A stretch of DNA of 64,000 bases. Origin: Brachycybe producta (taxonomy: Eukaryota > Arthropoda > Diplopoda > Playtdesmida > Andrognathidae). Below, piece after piece: positions 44,818 through 56,002 of the stretch. The notes below the pieces were generated by a model that had not been told where the DNA came from, did not search any database, and saw only the letters and a program-made list of their open reading frames with translations. How positions within the stretch are numbered: position 1 is the first letter of the stretch; each line of letters starts with the position of its first letter. Both the position numbers and the translations under genes were made by a program. The stretch covers positions 6,028,001 through 6,092,000 of the forward strand of contig JAUPFP010000004.1 in NCBI GenBank assembly GCA_036925085.1, in the 5' to 3' direction.

Positions 44818-45159
44818 TTAGGTTGGTAGGAAAATAATTGCGGTTTTTGTTTACTGCAATTGAAACTCAATTGTTTTCAATATAAGTGTAATTACGTTGT
44901 GTTTGTGTAACACAACTATGTTTCATTTTAGGACAAGAAACAAATATATGATTAATAACGTAGCTACTGATAAAAATGCATTTCGAGATTTTATCAACTC
45001 TAGGACTCCGGAATTTGAGACCACCGGAATAAATAAACTTGTGAAAAATGTGTCAATTCTAGTGGCGCTTATTTCGATTAATAAAGTTAATTATTAATTC
45101 ATAAATTTCGTTATCAGTTTGAGGAAACAAAAACCGCACTTATTTTCCTACCAATCTAA
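44818..45159 (+). mobile_element. mariner element with large internal deletion
   Basis: Ends TTAGGTTGGTAGGAAAATAA and the inverse of TTAGATTGGTAGGAAAATAA, flanked by TA on both sides (44816-44817, 45160-45161). At 342 bp it is far shorter than the usual 1.2-1.3 kb. It keeps a transposase C-terminal frame. Confidence 0.92.
44897..45097 (+). pseudogene. mariner transposase C-terminal remnant
   Basis: The 66-codon frame contains FRDFINSRTPEFETTGINKL, resembling the C-terminus of mariner transposases, where a similar (S)P-x-F-(Y)-x-x-GI-x-KL segment precedes the final RWxKCI block. That last block is degraded here (LVKNVSILVALI). The DNA-binding and DDD catalytic parts are deleted. The apparent start codon lies in non-homologous sequence. 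Confidence 0.75.
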
Positions 45160-45161
45160 TA

Positions 45162-45654
45162 TTAGGTCTACTTTTGATATAAATAATACTTGATCGAAGG
45201 TTTTGTGACATACTGTATATTGCAGATGAGGTTCAATTGTTTCACAGAAAAAGAGGGAAAATAGTAAAATAGCTAGAGCTCCTCTTTTCTTTCTTCATAT
45301 TTTGAAAGCTCATCATCAATGTGCATCAAGTTTGAAAATATGCTATAAAGAGTTTAGAGAGATGGTGGGGACCGTTGCAGCAAAATAAGAGGGTGCCTTC
45401 TATATCTAATGATAGCCATATTTTCAAACGTTTATATATTTTTTACCTTCGTAACTGTCTTCTTCAGGCTTTTCTTTTCTAATATGAAAGATACATAAAT
45501 ATGATGTGATAGATTTCATGTATATTGTATCATGCATTATACTGAGTGGTTCAAAATTGTCTCTGTTCTTGAGCTTTTTTATATGTTGCAAACTGTATAA
45601 GTTAACAAAGTTAAAATTTAAGGTGGTTTTAAAGTGTAAACGTGCTTTCAAGAC
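45162..45654. other. unassigned interval
   Basis: AT-rich. No gene recognised. Confidence 0.5.
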
Positions 45655-45860
45655 AGATTGCTTTTCAATGTAACCTCCCAGTATTTATAAGAATTAACAT
45701 TCTGAAGTATAGATTGTTATTCAAAACATAAGGAAAAGTCAATGGATTTCTACCCCGTGTTACCCGTTCATCACACTGCATTTCCCTTGATTCAACTGAA
45801 GTTGCCATGAAATACACCAACTTTCAAATGCTTTGAAATTTACCCCTAAACTTGAATAAA
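45655..45860 (-). pseudogene. LINE reverse-transcriptase relic fragment
   Basis: On the minus strand it aligns with 22720-22880: a SFESWCISWQ-like block, QGKCSVMN, TRGRNP and a degraded YLGGYIEK-like block, split over frames. It covers only the segment just downstream of the FADD box of a jockey/CR1-like LINE. Confidence 0.7.
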
Positions 45861-45937
45861 ACTAGAATAGTATTAGGTGTGTTTCAGGATGAAATCCTTT
45901 CACTAGAATGATAGAAGTTGAACAAAAAAAAATAAAC

Positions 45938-46255
45938 AATTTATAGCAGTTTGAAAATGACCCGTTTTTAGGTGACATTTTCTAAAAACTACTGTCACCC
46001 TATTCCAAAGTGCCCTAAAAAGTTGATTTTTAAAGACCATCATCCTGAAAAAAATTTTTTAGCATTATTACCAACTATTCTAGTTTCTAAAACACTTAGA
46101 ATTTTTTTTTCCGAAATGTTTCTTCTGAAAACCGGTTCACTTGAAAAACATAAATTTCCTCCAAGTCGCAGAGAAAGAGACCTCCTATAGAACATAATAG
46201 CCATTGCAGTGGCGCCATCCTGGAGAAGAAAAACAAAATGAATATCTATAAATCC
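45938..46255 (+). repeat. dispersed repeat family R4, copy 2
   Basis: Matches 35265-35600 in the same orientation, ending with AACATAATAGCCATTGCAGT and GAAAAACAAAATGAATATCT. A 72-codon frame inside it is not conserved in copy 1. Confidence 0.65.
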
Positions 46256-46926
46256 ACTTTAATATATTCAGTTTGCAAAATAAAAACCTTAAAAAAAACT
46301 GCGACAATTTTTGGACCACTCGGTATAGGTGTATCAACATTAAATGCATTCATTTTGTATGCAAAGACTGCAGCCAGAAACCCTCCTTATATTCAATTCA
46401 CCCTCTACTTTTTTTCCTTCTTCCAACCAGTGTTTTCTATATTATCATAATGGCACTACACACGAAAATAGTGAAAATGTACGTTCTGACTATAGGGACA
46501 CCAATATTTACTAACATGACACCATCTGGTACCTCAACTACATTCTCGTGTTTGGTTCATATACAATACAGTATAATATGAAAGTGCATTTTCATATTGA
46601 ACAAAATTGAGGGTTGTGTTAGGGGTCGGTGGGTTCTAAATGTCCCATTCCAATATTATATTTTATATATTCTGGTGAGTCAACTGTAGTGTTTCTATAT
46701 TAATGGGTCTCAAGCTGGCCCTGTCATTGCAACATTTACTATGTAGAGTGCATACGTCACTAAAGTCTCACTGGACGCGATTTTCATTTCACACAAACCT
46801 TTTGTGTTGTATGTTCTTTTTGTGTCACCCCTTAAAAAATTGAAATATTTGTTCATAATAAGTATGACTAACATTTAAATACAAAATTGAATCATACCCA
46901 AAACTAGGATATATCCCACCTAGGCA
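46256..46926. other. unassigned interval
   Basis: No gene. GGGTCTCAAGCTGGCCCTG near 46704 looks like an isolated hAT-type end in the minus orientation. Confidence 0.4.
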
Positions 46927-47110
46927 GGAAGAGTGGCACAACTAAAAAAAACGCTTTTTTGGGGGGAAAAATAAGTTTAAAGTTGCAATTTTTTATCTCA
47001 ATCTATTGTAGGAAAGCCAAATAAACGGATATTGTGAATCTTCTCTTAATTTCAAACTCATTCCCCCCCCCCCCCCCCCAAAGTGTTTTTTTTAGTTGTG
47101 CCACTCTTCC
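46927..47110. mobile_element. palindromic MITE with GGAAGAGTGGCACAAC ends
   Basis: The ends GGAAGAGTGGCACAACTAAA and TTTAGTTGTGCCACTCTTCC are inverse and continue through AAAAACGCTTT/AAAGTGTTTTT into G and C runs (C17 at 47063-47079). 184 bp, non-coding. Confidence 0.85.
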
Positions 47111-47600
47111 AGCCGCGGTGCGATACATGCGAAAACATTTTTAGACAAAAGAGGTTACATTTGGAAATTGTTTTAAAGGAGTGCAGCTACAGTATTGTAT
47201 GACATTCTGTTGTTGGAAAAAGTTTGAAATTTCATGCAAAATGTATTTGGTAATAGACTAATGTAATACTTCCACACTTCTGCATTACATGGATTGAATG
47301 CTAAAAATGATGTGTTGAAGCAGCAGACGAATGGTTGTAGTAAATGGTTGTAGCAATGCAGTATATTTGGCTCATAAATGGTTGCCCATCTTTTTCAGCT
47401 GCTTCTTCTACAAGGCTTATTATGATTCTAACAAAAATAGTCACTTGCAAACGTTGATAAATGCTTAATTCAAGAATGCAGACATCTATAGGTTTTGAGA
47501 ATTTCAGCAAGTTTGTTTCAAAATTGCTGCAATCTGTGGTTGCATGAGCTGAACACATGCGGTTGATTGTTACTCAACATGCTCATTAAAGACTTAAGTG
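47111..47600. other. unassigned interval
   Basis: No gene. An 85-codon minus frame (47558 to 47301) has no recognised domain. Confidence 0.45.
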
Positions 47601-47690
47601 GTGAACGCTCCGATGGATGAGTGGAAGATAGTCTCCGATTGTGATGCTGGGGGTTCAGGGTTAGAATCCCAGTTGGTGCATGGCTTTTGA
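47601..47690 (+). mobile_element. tRNA-derived SINE head (A and B boxes)
   Basis: A-box-like TGGATGAGTGG (47614-47624) and B-box GGGTTAGAATCCC (47658-47670) are about 44 bases apart, the normal RNA polymerase III promoter spacing in tRNA genes. The arms do not close into a good cloverleaf, so it is not a functional tRNA. Read on the minus strand the B-box gives the NWDSNPEPPAS peptide often seen when SINEs are translated by accident. The 3' tail is unclear because a MITE follows directly. Confidence 0.6.
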
Positions 47691-48084
47691 CAGGCATTTA
47701 GAAAACGGGATGAACAGAAGTTGGCTCCGCCCTTTTTATGACGAACGGCAATTTCTAATTGGTTTGTTGTGTGGTTCGACGTTAACAATGACGGAGCATG
47801 TGACATTAGACTACATCAGGGCCGGATTAAGATGAAATTGGGCCTGATGCAGCAGTGCAAGAATCCCCAAGATATTGCAAAAAACGCAGTTAAATTACTA
47901 AGTAAACTGTTTAACATCGTCGTCTGTTTTCATCTGGGCCTATTTCAGGAATTGGCCTAATGCTGCAGCATCAATAGCACCCACCTTAATCCGGCACAGG
48001 ACTACATAACCAACCAATTAGAAGTTGCGTTCGTCATAAAAAAGGTGGAGCCAACTTCTGTTCATCCAATTTTCTAATTGCCTG
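47691..48084. mobile_element. palindromic MITE, family M1, copy 3, interrupted by a hAT
   Basis: The left arm starts CAGGCATTTAGAAAAC and runs through AGAAGTTGGCTCCGCCCTTT and TATGACG. It is mirrored at the right by the same block ending TTTTCTAATTGCCTG. Centre words (AATTTCTAATTGGTTTGTT, GGAGCATGTGACAT) match copy 1 at 19821. A hAT element splits it at 47817-47999. Confidence 0.85.
47817..47999. mobile_element. 183-bp hAT-like miniature element inside a MITE
   Basis: Ends CAGGGCCGGATTAAGATG and the inverse of CTGTGCCGGATTAAGGTG, with a perfect 8-bp duplication GACTACAT (47809-47816 and 48000-48007). CAGGGCCGGATTAAG starts are common in animal hAT elements. Confidence 0.95.
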
Positions 48085-50188
48085 TTGGCTGTTGTGTTTG
48101 TTTTTCATAATTTCTCAAACATTATGGAGTTGATGTCAGGCAAGGCAGCCGGTCATAAAACATTTCGCCACATTCTGGGCCACATGACTCGTCGTCATCT
48201 CCGGTCATTTCATTAGTCATCATCATCATTGACCGACTCCGCTCTGTGCGGGACGTGGTATAGGGAATGAAGAAGAAGAAGACTTGGAAGATCAGTGTTG
48301 ATGGTGGGAGATTGATCAACAGAGTGGCTTCCTAATCACTTTATAAATATAACCAAGATACATCACTTTCGCAATAGACTGGCAGGTTAATACTTCTGCC
48401 AAAAGAATGGTGTAAGTGGTTGCAAATGAATAAAAATGGCTGCATTTATTCTGCAAGTGCTGTTATTTTAGAGGCTTATTAAACCTCTTAAGAAAAATGC
48501 CCCAAACCATTGCAACAAATATAGCCGCTTTCAAATGGAGCCATTGTCTAGTGGCTACATTTGGAATGTAATTTCGTAATGTCACAAACAGAATACATAG
48601 TTTTAGTTGAAATACACACAACACACTAATTAATAATTGTCATTTGCAAGAAGAAAAAAATTACACTTGTGAATAAACATAAATTTTCTAGATAAAACGA
48701 TATTTTTTTGTTCTTTGTGTTTCTTATAATTTTTAAATGTAAAATGAAATTAGAAAATATGAGACAATGTTAGGTTATGTACATTGTACATTGCGGCTTA
48801 GAGTAAGTTATGTGTTTTTGTTTCTACACTTTCGCAAATAACAAATTGTTGTAGCCCCCCATTTACTATAAATGGCTATGGGTCTTTGTTATTATGGTTT
48901 TCCTTGTGTTTCCGGTTTTTACTCAAATGAAGCATTGTTGTTATATAGCTCAGTGCTACTTTATGGCATGATGTGCCTTAATATTGACATAGTTATTGAA
49001 TTGTGCGCCGAGTGGTGACAAGCCTACACATATTTCACAATGAGGACATTTCATTCGAATGGTTTCATCATTTGTTAAACATCAAGTTTGTTGTTTTTTA
49101 CTCTCCAACTTCAATGTGAAAAAATAACACATTTTTCTTTTTTAATAATAATAATATGTGGTAAAAACCGGTGTTTTTATTAGTTTATTCAAGCAAGATT
49201 TTATGATGCAATTCTGCGTTGAAAAACATTTATTATATAGACTGCAAATTTTTTTGTGTGCTGCTGTTGTTTGTTGATGATGTTCATGGTTGATGATGCC
49301 ATTGCTTTCAAATGCAGAGTTTTTGAATGAACTGGGATTGAAACTGGGACGAACTTAAAGCAATTTTTTTTTTGCTAGAAAGAAAAAAAGTCTAGACTTT
49401 TATATATATATTTTTTTTTGTTATAAAACATTTCATAAATGAGGAAAAAAGAAACAAGAGAAAGAAGAAGAAAAAAAAAAACAGCATCGAAAAATTGAGT
49501 TTCAGTGTATAAGAAAGGGGGGACGGGGGCGGGCCTACGTGTATATGTGGCGGTGGTGGTGTTGGTGGGCGCCAAATGTTTTTCAATCTGACTGGTGCCT
49601 TAAAGACTGAGCAGGGCGGAGCTTTTTTTTTTACTATAATATTCTTCAGCACGTACCACTTGATAAGCTCACAAGCAAAATGCATTCAAAATATAAAAAG
49701 AAGCATATGATCCACAAGAACTGACCTAGCATTTTAAATAGAAGCTTCAACAAAAAAAAATAAGAGAAAATATATGCTATTTTTTTATACATAAGAATAA
49801 ACACCAAAAATTGTAAAGAGGTTTTGCATCAGAAGCAACCAAAAAAAAAACACAAAACACATTCTTTTTGTTGTTTTGGTGTTTAATGCATTGCAGGAAA
49901 AGGAAGCAATAGATCAACAAACACAAATGTAATTTATAGATCTCTATATACAGATGCAAAATGAGTGCGCGCGCCTGCCTATTCGGAGAGGTTGAGGTTC
50001 TATAGAAAACCGGAGGGGGGGGGGGGGGGTTGATAAATTCTATGAAAATGTTTATGCAATATATATATTGCTCGCAGTATATATAAGTGTAGAAAAACTA
50101 GCATGGGGTTTCATTATTATTAGTAAATGAATATTGTAATACAGTAAGTGAATTTGATAGGATATATATTGCTTCTAAAGAGAGAGAA

Positions 50189-50219
<31 letters not shown>

Positions 50220-52090
50220 AAGAAAGATGTAATCATAGCTCAGTACTTTGTTTTCAGTAAATGAGTTTAGAATAAATAACGATTTGTAAATATCAGAAAT
50301 GGCTAAGAGGAAAGAAAAGAAGAAAAAAAATTAGGAGTATCAAATATCAAGAAAAGCAAAAATAATTACACTAGTAAAGTAGGGCTAACAAAAAGCATAC
50401 AAAGTAAATCTAGTTGTTTATAAATTATTAATGTTTTTACCCCTCCCCCGCCCCCCGGAAAGCATTTGTTTAAGCATAAGGTTTCAATGGAAATTATTTA
50501 TATATATTATATTGGTATAAAATTTAAACGGGTGAGTTTCATTTTGCATGATTCTTTTGTCTTTCACGAATCTGTTTCGAACGGACGGGACGACGAGGGT
50601 TATAGGTGGAGGCTAGCAATGCTTCTCGTTAATTTTGCTGGAGTTTTTTTTAGCAAAAAATGCCAGCAGGGACATACTCGCCAGAGTGGCAAAGCGGCAA
50701 TTGCTACCTGCGCCGGTCCTTCCAGGTGCCGCTGTGTGTCAAACATTTACTTTTATACACTGTCAAGTGGTGCATGTAATATATTGTTTAGATACGTATT
50801 TCAAAAAATATAATATTTTTTTATAATTTAAGCTAATTGTTAGCAGCACATTAAAATATACCATTCTAATTATACTGTATTACTTGAAAATTAAAAAAAA
50901 GTTATAGAATAAACAAGCCAACAGGAGCCTAACAAAATTGTGAAGGCGTCCCGATGTTCTTGAAAGTGCTAGGCATTCAAAAACCTCTCAAAACTGGAAA
51001 GGCCATTGGGAGCGTCTCAAAGCTAAGAAGCTTCTTAAGCATATAGAAATGGTGAAGCCATCGGGAACTTCTTAAAATTTGATACACCTCGAAAGCCTTT
51101 TTTGTAACTGTGAAATTAAAAAACTTACTTAAAAACTACTTCGATTTCGTGTTTATATGATAAAAATGTTGCTAATTTTTTTAGCTCGCTTAGCTCGCCA
51201 CTAACGAAGCGCCAATACCAGATATTGCCAACTTAGAATTTTGTAGCCAGTACGTGCCTGGATGCCAGCACACGCTCGTCGGCTTTCCATTATTTCTCTC
51301 TAAGATATGATTAAAATCATAATTCCATGTTGTTTTGTAAACTAGGGTGGAGGTTGTCAATTTAGTCTCCAGTGCGGAGTGCCGGCACACTGGTTATTCT
51401 AATGTTATCCCCCCTAACAGGTATCCTACGCCTCCAACCATTGTTGTTGTGCGAGATAGATGCAGCAGCCTTTAAACCAAGTAAATTTGTAGGCTTCTCA
51501 TTCATTCATTGTAGATTCTATCCGGAATGGAAATTGCTGGTTTACTTAGTAGATAGCATGCGCTTCAAACTTTTCTATTCGGCCAATGAAATAAGTCTCC
51601 CGTAAAAGGTGAAAGGGTCAGAAGAAAATAAGAAATTAAAAGCTAGAGTTACAAAATTACAAACATAGATTTATTGGGCTACATGACACCTATTGTTTTA
51701 CACCAATACTCATTTGGACATGTGATAAAATATGTCTTTGAATTATTGCCATGGTCTCATTATAAAAGTACTAGAAGTTAAGCTCATATTCAATGATTCA
51801 CGGGTGGGAGACAATTTCAAATGATATTCTTAGGTCCCCCTTTATCCTCACTCGCATTTTGTCAAAATAAAGACAGAAATTGGTAATAAACAACCTATGT
51901 TACAGGATGCGATGAGATGAAATGGAATATATGTAATTTTTTTTTGTTACTATTGGCCAAGAGGAGGACTGGCGTAACCACCATTTTCCTGGTGTGCTGC
52001 TTAGTTTGAGGGCCAGAAAGTTGCATTAAGGGCCATGCCCAGACTGAGGAACAGGGAAATGAGAAAATTCCCGGTGCTCCCCCATCAAAA
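48085..52090. other. long unassigned interval
   Basis: No gene or element boundary convincingly recognised over 4 kb. It contains an ATG/CAT-rich patch at 48190-48260, a GA/GAAA tract at about 50180-50226, a G15 run (50015-50029), and GC-richer patches at 50570-50735 and 51190-51470 whose frames show no domain. An isolated GGACTGG-type end near 51966 was not resolved. Confidence 0.4.
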
Positions 52091-52098
52091 ATATAAAC

Positions 52099-52718
52099 CA
52101 TACATGTGCAATGTATGGCTCACGGGCCGCATCCAGCCCCGCTCTGATTTTATAAGACTCATGATGAGTTCTTTAAATTTCACTGAATCTGGCCCGCCAA
52201 CATATTTCCAGAACCTACCCCATTTCAGCAATAGAAGAAATAAAAAACCAATCACAGTGACCTGCTGAAAATGACTTGTGACTTTTATTACTCTTTTACT
52301 TAATTTTATTCGTAAAGCAAACTTTAAAAAAATATATTCGTTACAATAAACATCTTATGATATCCCACGCAAATATATTTAAAATAGGCTATTCGGCGCA
52401 CACTCTTAAGACTTAATGAAGTTGCACATGCCTGATGTAAAAGCTCTAAAAATGCCTCTGTAACACTCAACTGGCCACAGAAAGAAGTCTTTGGTTTTTT
52501 TCAAAAAAACGGCCAAAAGTCGAAAAATATTTAAATGCTCTAAAAGTTCTAAAATGCCTCAGGAGCGCTCAACTGAACCCAGAGGTCCCCCTTTTTCTTG
52601 AGAGTTTGCACAATGGCGCCTTATACCCACACAGCGGCACTGATCATATGGTATGGCCCGCGGATATGTTTAAAATTCACCATCCGGGCCACACTCTTAG
52701 TGAAGTTGCACATGCCTG
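52099..52718. mobile_element. hAT-like element with two right-end copies
   Basis: The left end CATACATGTGCAATGTATGG is matched by the inverse of CAGGCATGTGCAACTTCACT at the right. The flanks ATATAAAC (52091-52098) and GTTTAAAC (52719-52726) agree at 6 of 8. A second right-end copy, GAAGTTGCACATGCCTG, lies inside at about 52420-52436. GGGCCGCATCCAGCC / GGCCCGCGGAT blocks mark the subterminal zones. No coding sequence. Confidence 0.75.
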
Positions 52719-52726
52719 GTTTAAAC

Positions 52727-53167
52727 TTTTTTGTATTCATAACTCTAAGTATGATCCTTTCATAAAATAATGTGTCTGGTGATATTTGCGATCACGAATA
52801 TGCATATATTGCGAGAGTAAAAATACAATGGCAGTGGTACAGAGGGCAAGGGGCCATCCTCAAGTTTTTATCGGTAACATTTTACAAGTCCAGTCCGGGC
52901 CTGTTAAGAGTCGATTTTACGGTGAAATGCAATAAGAGTAGAACACATTTCTGTACGAAGAACTTAAAAAGAAATTTGAAAAATATTTGAGAAAAAAAAA
53001 ATAATTTCGTTGGCTTCAAGCACTTTTTTTAACAAAATATTCAGACAAAAATGAAAATAAAACCAACTGAATTTTTTTTAAAAAAATACGATTGCATTAA
53101 AGCCTTACACTTTCGTGCTGTACAGTAGTAATAGCAACCCTAATTTGAGTAAATGTAAAACATAACT
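52727..53167. other. unassigned interval with a lone hAT-type end
   Basis: AAGTCCAGTCCGGGCCTG at about 52887-52903 matches the right terminus of the element at 33695-33842 but has no clear left partner. No gene. Confidence 0.4.
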
Positions 53168-53340
53168 CAGTGATTTCCAAAGGGTGTGCCATGAGTTTTG
53201 CTAAGTGTGTGCCACGAAACTTTAGATGTTATATTCAATATGCTAATATTTTAAAATAAATAAGACTAATACAAGAAGTAAGCCACAATATCTGTTGTAA
53301 CTGAATACTAAGTAGGTGTTGCAGTTGCAACACTGCAACA
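53168..53340 (+). mobile_element. hAT-like left terminus (CAGTGATT...), second copy
   Basis: CAGTGATTTCCAAAGGGTGT then GCCATGAGTTTT and GTGTGCCACGAAACTTT match 22118-22180. No right end identified; the limit is arbitrary. Confidence 0.5.
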
Positions 53341-53769
53341 CGTCTGGGGCCGCCTATGTTTTCACTAGTCAATGTCTGACTTGTTGCTTCGAGAAATAAA
53401 GAGGCCCTGGTCACCCTAGTTTAGTTTTTACCAGTTTTTTTTCTATAGGCTAATTAGGTAAAGCAGTTTCCAATGATTTTTGGTGTTTACTGTACTGTAT
53501 AATATGGAGACCATACATATTTTTAACACCAAATAGTATTCAGCTGTAGATTTCTAAAATAAAAGTTAAGTCTCTAATAAAATTCTAATCAGAAGATGAT
53601 CCTTCATTCTGTTGTTCCTTTTATTTCCCTTTATGTCTCTAGTCTCCCTACACTATAGTTAAAAAATGACACATGTTTAGATTTATTTTAGAGAAGAAAA
53701 AAAAACTTTTTGATGAATAGACTTATTCTTTTAGCAGTTTCTCTAATAGAAACTACACTTTGTCTTTTA
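53341..53769. other. unassigned interval
   Basis: No gene recognised. Confidence 0.5.
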
Positions 53770-53957
53770 TACTGTATATTTGTTACTGTCAATCTGTGGA
53801 ATCAGTCAATCTGCAAAATAACCAGCCTGCTAGTGAATCTCCAAAATTCAACACCTAAAATGTATCGAATTATGAAGATTCACTAGGAGGTTGGTGGTTT
53901 TTGCAGATTGACTGATTCAGCAGATTGACAGTAACATATACACATAAATATACAGTA
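53770..53957. mobile_element. palindromic MITE with ~70-bp arms
   Basis: TACTGTATATTTGTTACTGT and following CAATCTG...AATCAGTCAATCTGCA are mirrored by TGCAGATTGACTGATTCAGC...GACAGTAAC and AAATATACAGTA. The arms differ by a few bases and a 10-base insertion on the right. No clear target duplication. Confidence 0.85.
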
Positions 53958-54565
53958 GTTTCTACAGTTACACACACACACACATTCTAAGATCTATACT
54001 TTTATAATGGAATGTGAGATTAATATGCGGTTATACACGTGCTATATTCTCCTGAGATAGTCATATTTTATTTGTGCCAAATGTTGAATTTCTTTTAGAG
54101 ATACAGAGAGCCTAAGCTCAGAGAACTTAAGGGTTGTACATGTATATAGTATCCTACATTAAGTATCTAATGGGCTCATCGTTCTAAATATCAAAGCAGG
54201 TACACTGTATAATATAAAAGTATATATAGGGGGCTTATGGAAGTGAATGAAAAACGATGTATATCTCTCTCTCTCTTTCTCTGTATAGGACTATCCCACA
54301 TTAATTCTGATAAATTATCTTCACCGAGCATCGACAAGATGTTCATTTTTTTTAAAAAAATGACAGTAAAACTTCCGTACATTTATGGACCTAGTTAGAA
54401 TAAATGAGCATCAATAGGGATAGATGAGCAAGCTATTTTTTCTGCTTCATCATATAAAAGAACTTTTAAAACTGAGACATTTTTTTCTCTTCTGTCATTA
54501 ATGTTCATTTTAATGAGTATATTAGGTTGCGCAGATAAAATGCATCCTGTTTAAAGATATTCATC
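53958..54565. other. unassigned interval
   Basis: A short CA run lies near 53972 and a CT run near 54262. No gene. Confidence 0.5.
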
Positions 54566-54568
54566 CTA

Positions 54569-54864
54569 AGCGCTGCGACACACTATGCATCGAATGCCTT
54601 CCAATAATGAGTGAATGACAGTGTGATACACAGTGTGACCCCGTGAGACGAATGTCGAGTGTCGGATGCCCGAGCGTCCAACAGGGGTAGTTCAAGAGAT
54701 TCGGGCATGTGTCGGTTTCCATTGTCCCGCGTCAAAGGTTTCCAATGTTTGATCAGTTTATCAATTGCGAATGTGCAAGTGTTCAACTACCAAATGTTGG
54801 AGGCAAATTTTGGGTACAATGTTAGATCCAACGTTGGACATGTACATGTAGTGTGTCCCGGGCT
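54569..54864. mobile_element. Harbinger-like element with ACACACTA ends
   Basis: The left end AGCGCTGCGACACACTATGC is matched inversely by GTAGTGTGTCCCGGGCT. The flanks are CTA (54566-54568) and TTA (54865-54867), compatible with a mutated TTA duplication. It is clearly GC-richer than its surroundings and non-coding. Same AG...CT end and TWA-type target as 4085-4181. Confidence 0.6.
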
Positions 54865-54867
54865 TTA

Positions 54868-55616
54868 TACTGGGTTCAGTGGGTACAATTAGATTTTTTC
54901 AGTGTGGAGGCAGTTGCCTAGGTCTTGTCTTACAAGGGCAGCAAATAGGTTAAAACTGACACTTTTATAAACAAGTTGACAAGTAAACAAAATTATTTTT
55001 TATGCACATTTTTATACACGTTTTAAGCAAATTTATAAAAATGCCAAAAATAAGTGATTTGTCCCTGATAAAAATGTTTTTAGAATGAAAAACCACTGCA
55101 AGAAGTCAAATTGAACATGCTATAATTATGAGAAAAACAAAGCAACATAATTTCAAAACATCAACAGCACAACTCATAATGGCAGCATTTCTAGTCAGCT
55201 TTTTACGATATACCGTTTCCTTTGATCTATTTACTTAACTAGAAGAAAAACCCTTAAAAATTCACGGGGCTCGTGCAATTCTCTTTTTATTGTTTCAGGA
55301 ACTTGCATTTGTTTGTTTTTTGTTTTTACTCTAACCCCCTAAGGTTCGGAACATCTACATCCAATGATTCCATAAGCTCAATGGTCTACTTAGCCTAGTT
55401 CCCGCCATAAGGGTAGAAACATACCGCGAAGGTTGCACTGTGAGGAGGGTTTTTGGGTCTATACGATTTAACGTGGAGTTTAAAAATGTACAATTTTCAA
55501 CATTATTTAAAGATTCCTAGGACCTTTTCAAAAATGTATATAAAGCGACCACTTAATGCACAAAAATTTATATTGCATTTTGTGCTTTATTGTATCATAA
55601 ATGACGGGTTACCCCA
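54868..55616. other. unassigned interval with possible Helitron ends
   Basis: ACTAGAAGAAAAACCC near 55238 reads on the minus strand as a hairpin-plus-CTAG/T end (CACGAGCCCCGTG stem), a weak Helitron candidate. No gene. Confidence 0.35.
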
Positions 55617-55620
55617 CTAG
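55600..55620 (+). mobile_element. Helitron family H1, copy d, 3' terminus only
   Basis: ATGACGGGTTACCCCACTAG closes at 55620 and is followed directly by the start of copy e. The left half of the hairpin is diverged (ATCATAA), so only the terminus is recognisable. Confidence 0.55.
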
Positions 55621-56002
55621 TTATATATGTATTATGCCAGGTCTGTGTGGCTATCTATCTATCTGTCTGTCTGAAGTAACGCTGTACAACCATTGAAGCA
55701 CATCGGAATTTATATAAATTTAAATAAATGAAGAAATGAACAGCTTTTTTTTTTCTCAAGGTCAACTATATGTTGCACCCTTCCCATCCAAGAACCCCAT
55801 GATATTAAATTGGAGAGGGGAAAAGGTTGGATGGAAAGTGTAGAAGGGGGGGGGCGAGAGAAAAACGTAGAGGGGAGGGGGAAAGTGGGAGGGGGGTGAC
55901 TGAAATTATAAAGAAAGGAGTAAAAAAAGGAACAAATGACGCGCATGCGCACAATTGCCTGTGAATTTTGCTCCCGTCATTTATGACGGCTTACCCCACT
56001 AG
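55621..56002 (+). mobile_element. Helitron family H1, copy e
   Basis: 382 bp from TTATATATGTATTATGCC to the 3' hairpin (CCGTCATTTATGACGG), linker and CTAG (55999-56002), then T. It is the cleanest copy: it includes a TCTA/TCTG tract near 55653-55675, TAACGCTGTACAACCATTGA, CAAGGTCAACTATATGTTG and GCGCATGCGCACAATTGCC. It starts exactly at the end of copy d. Confidence 0.8.
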
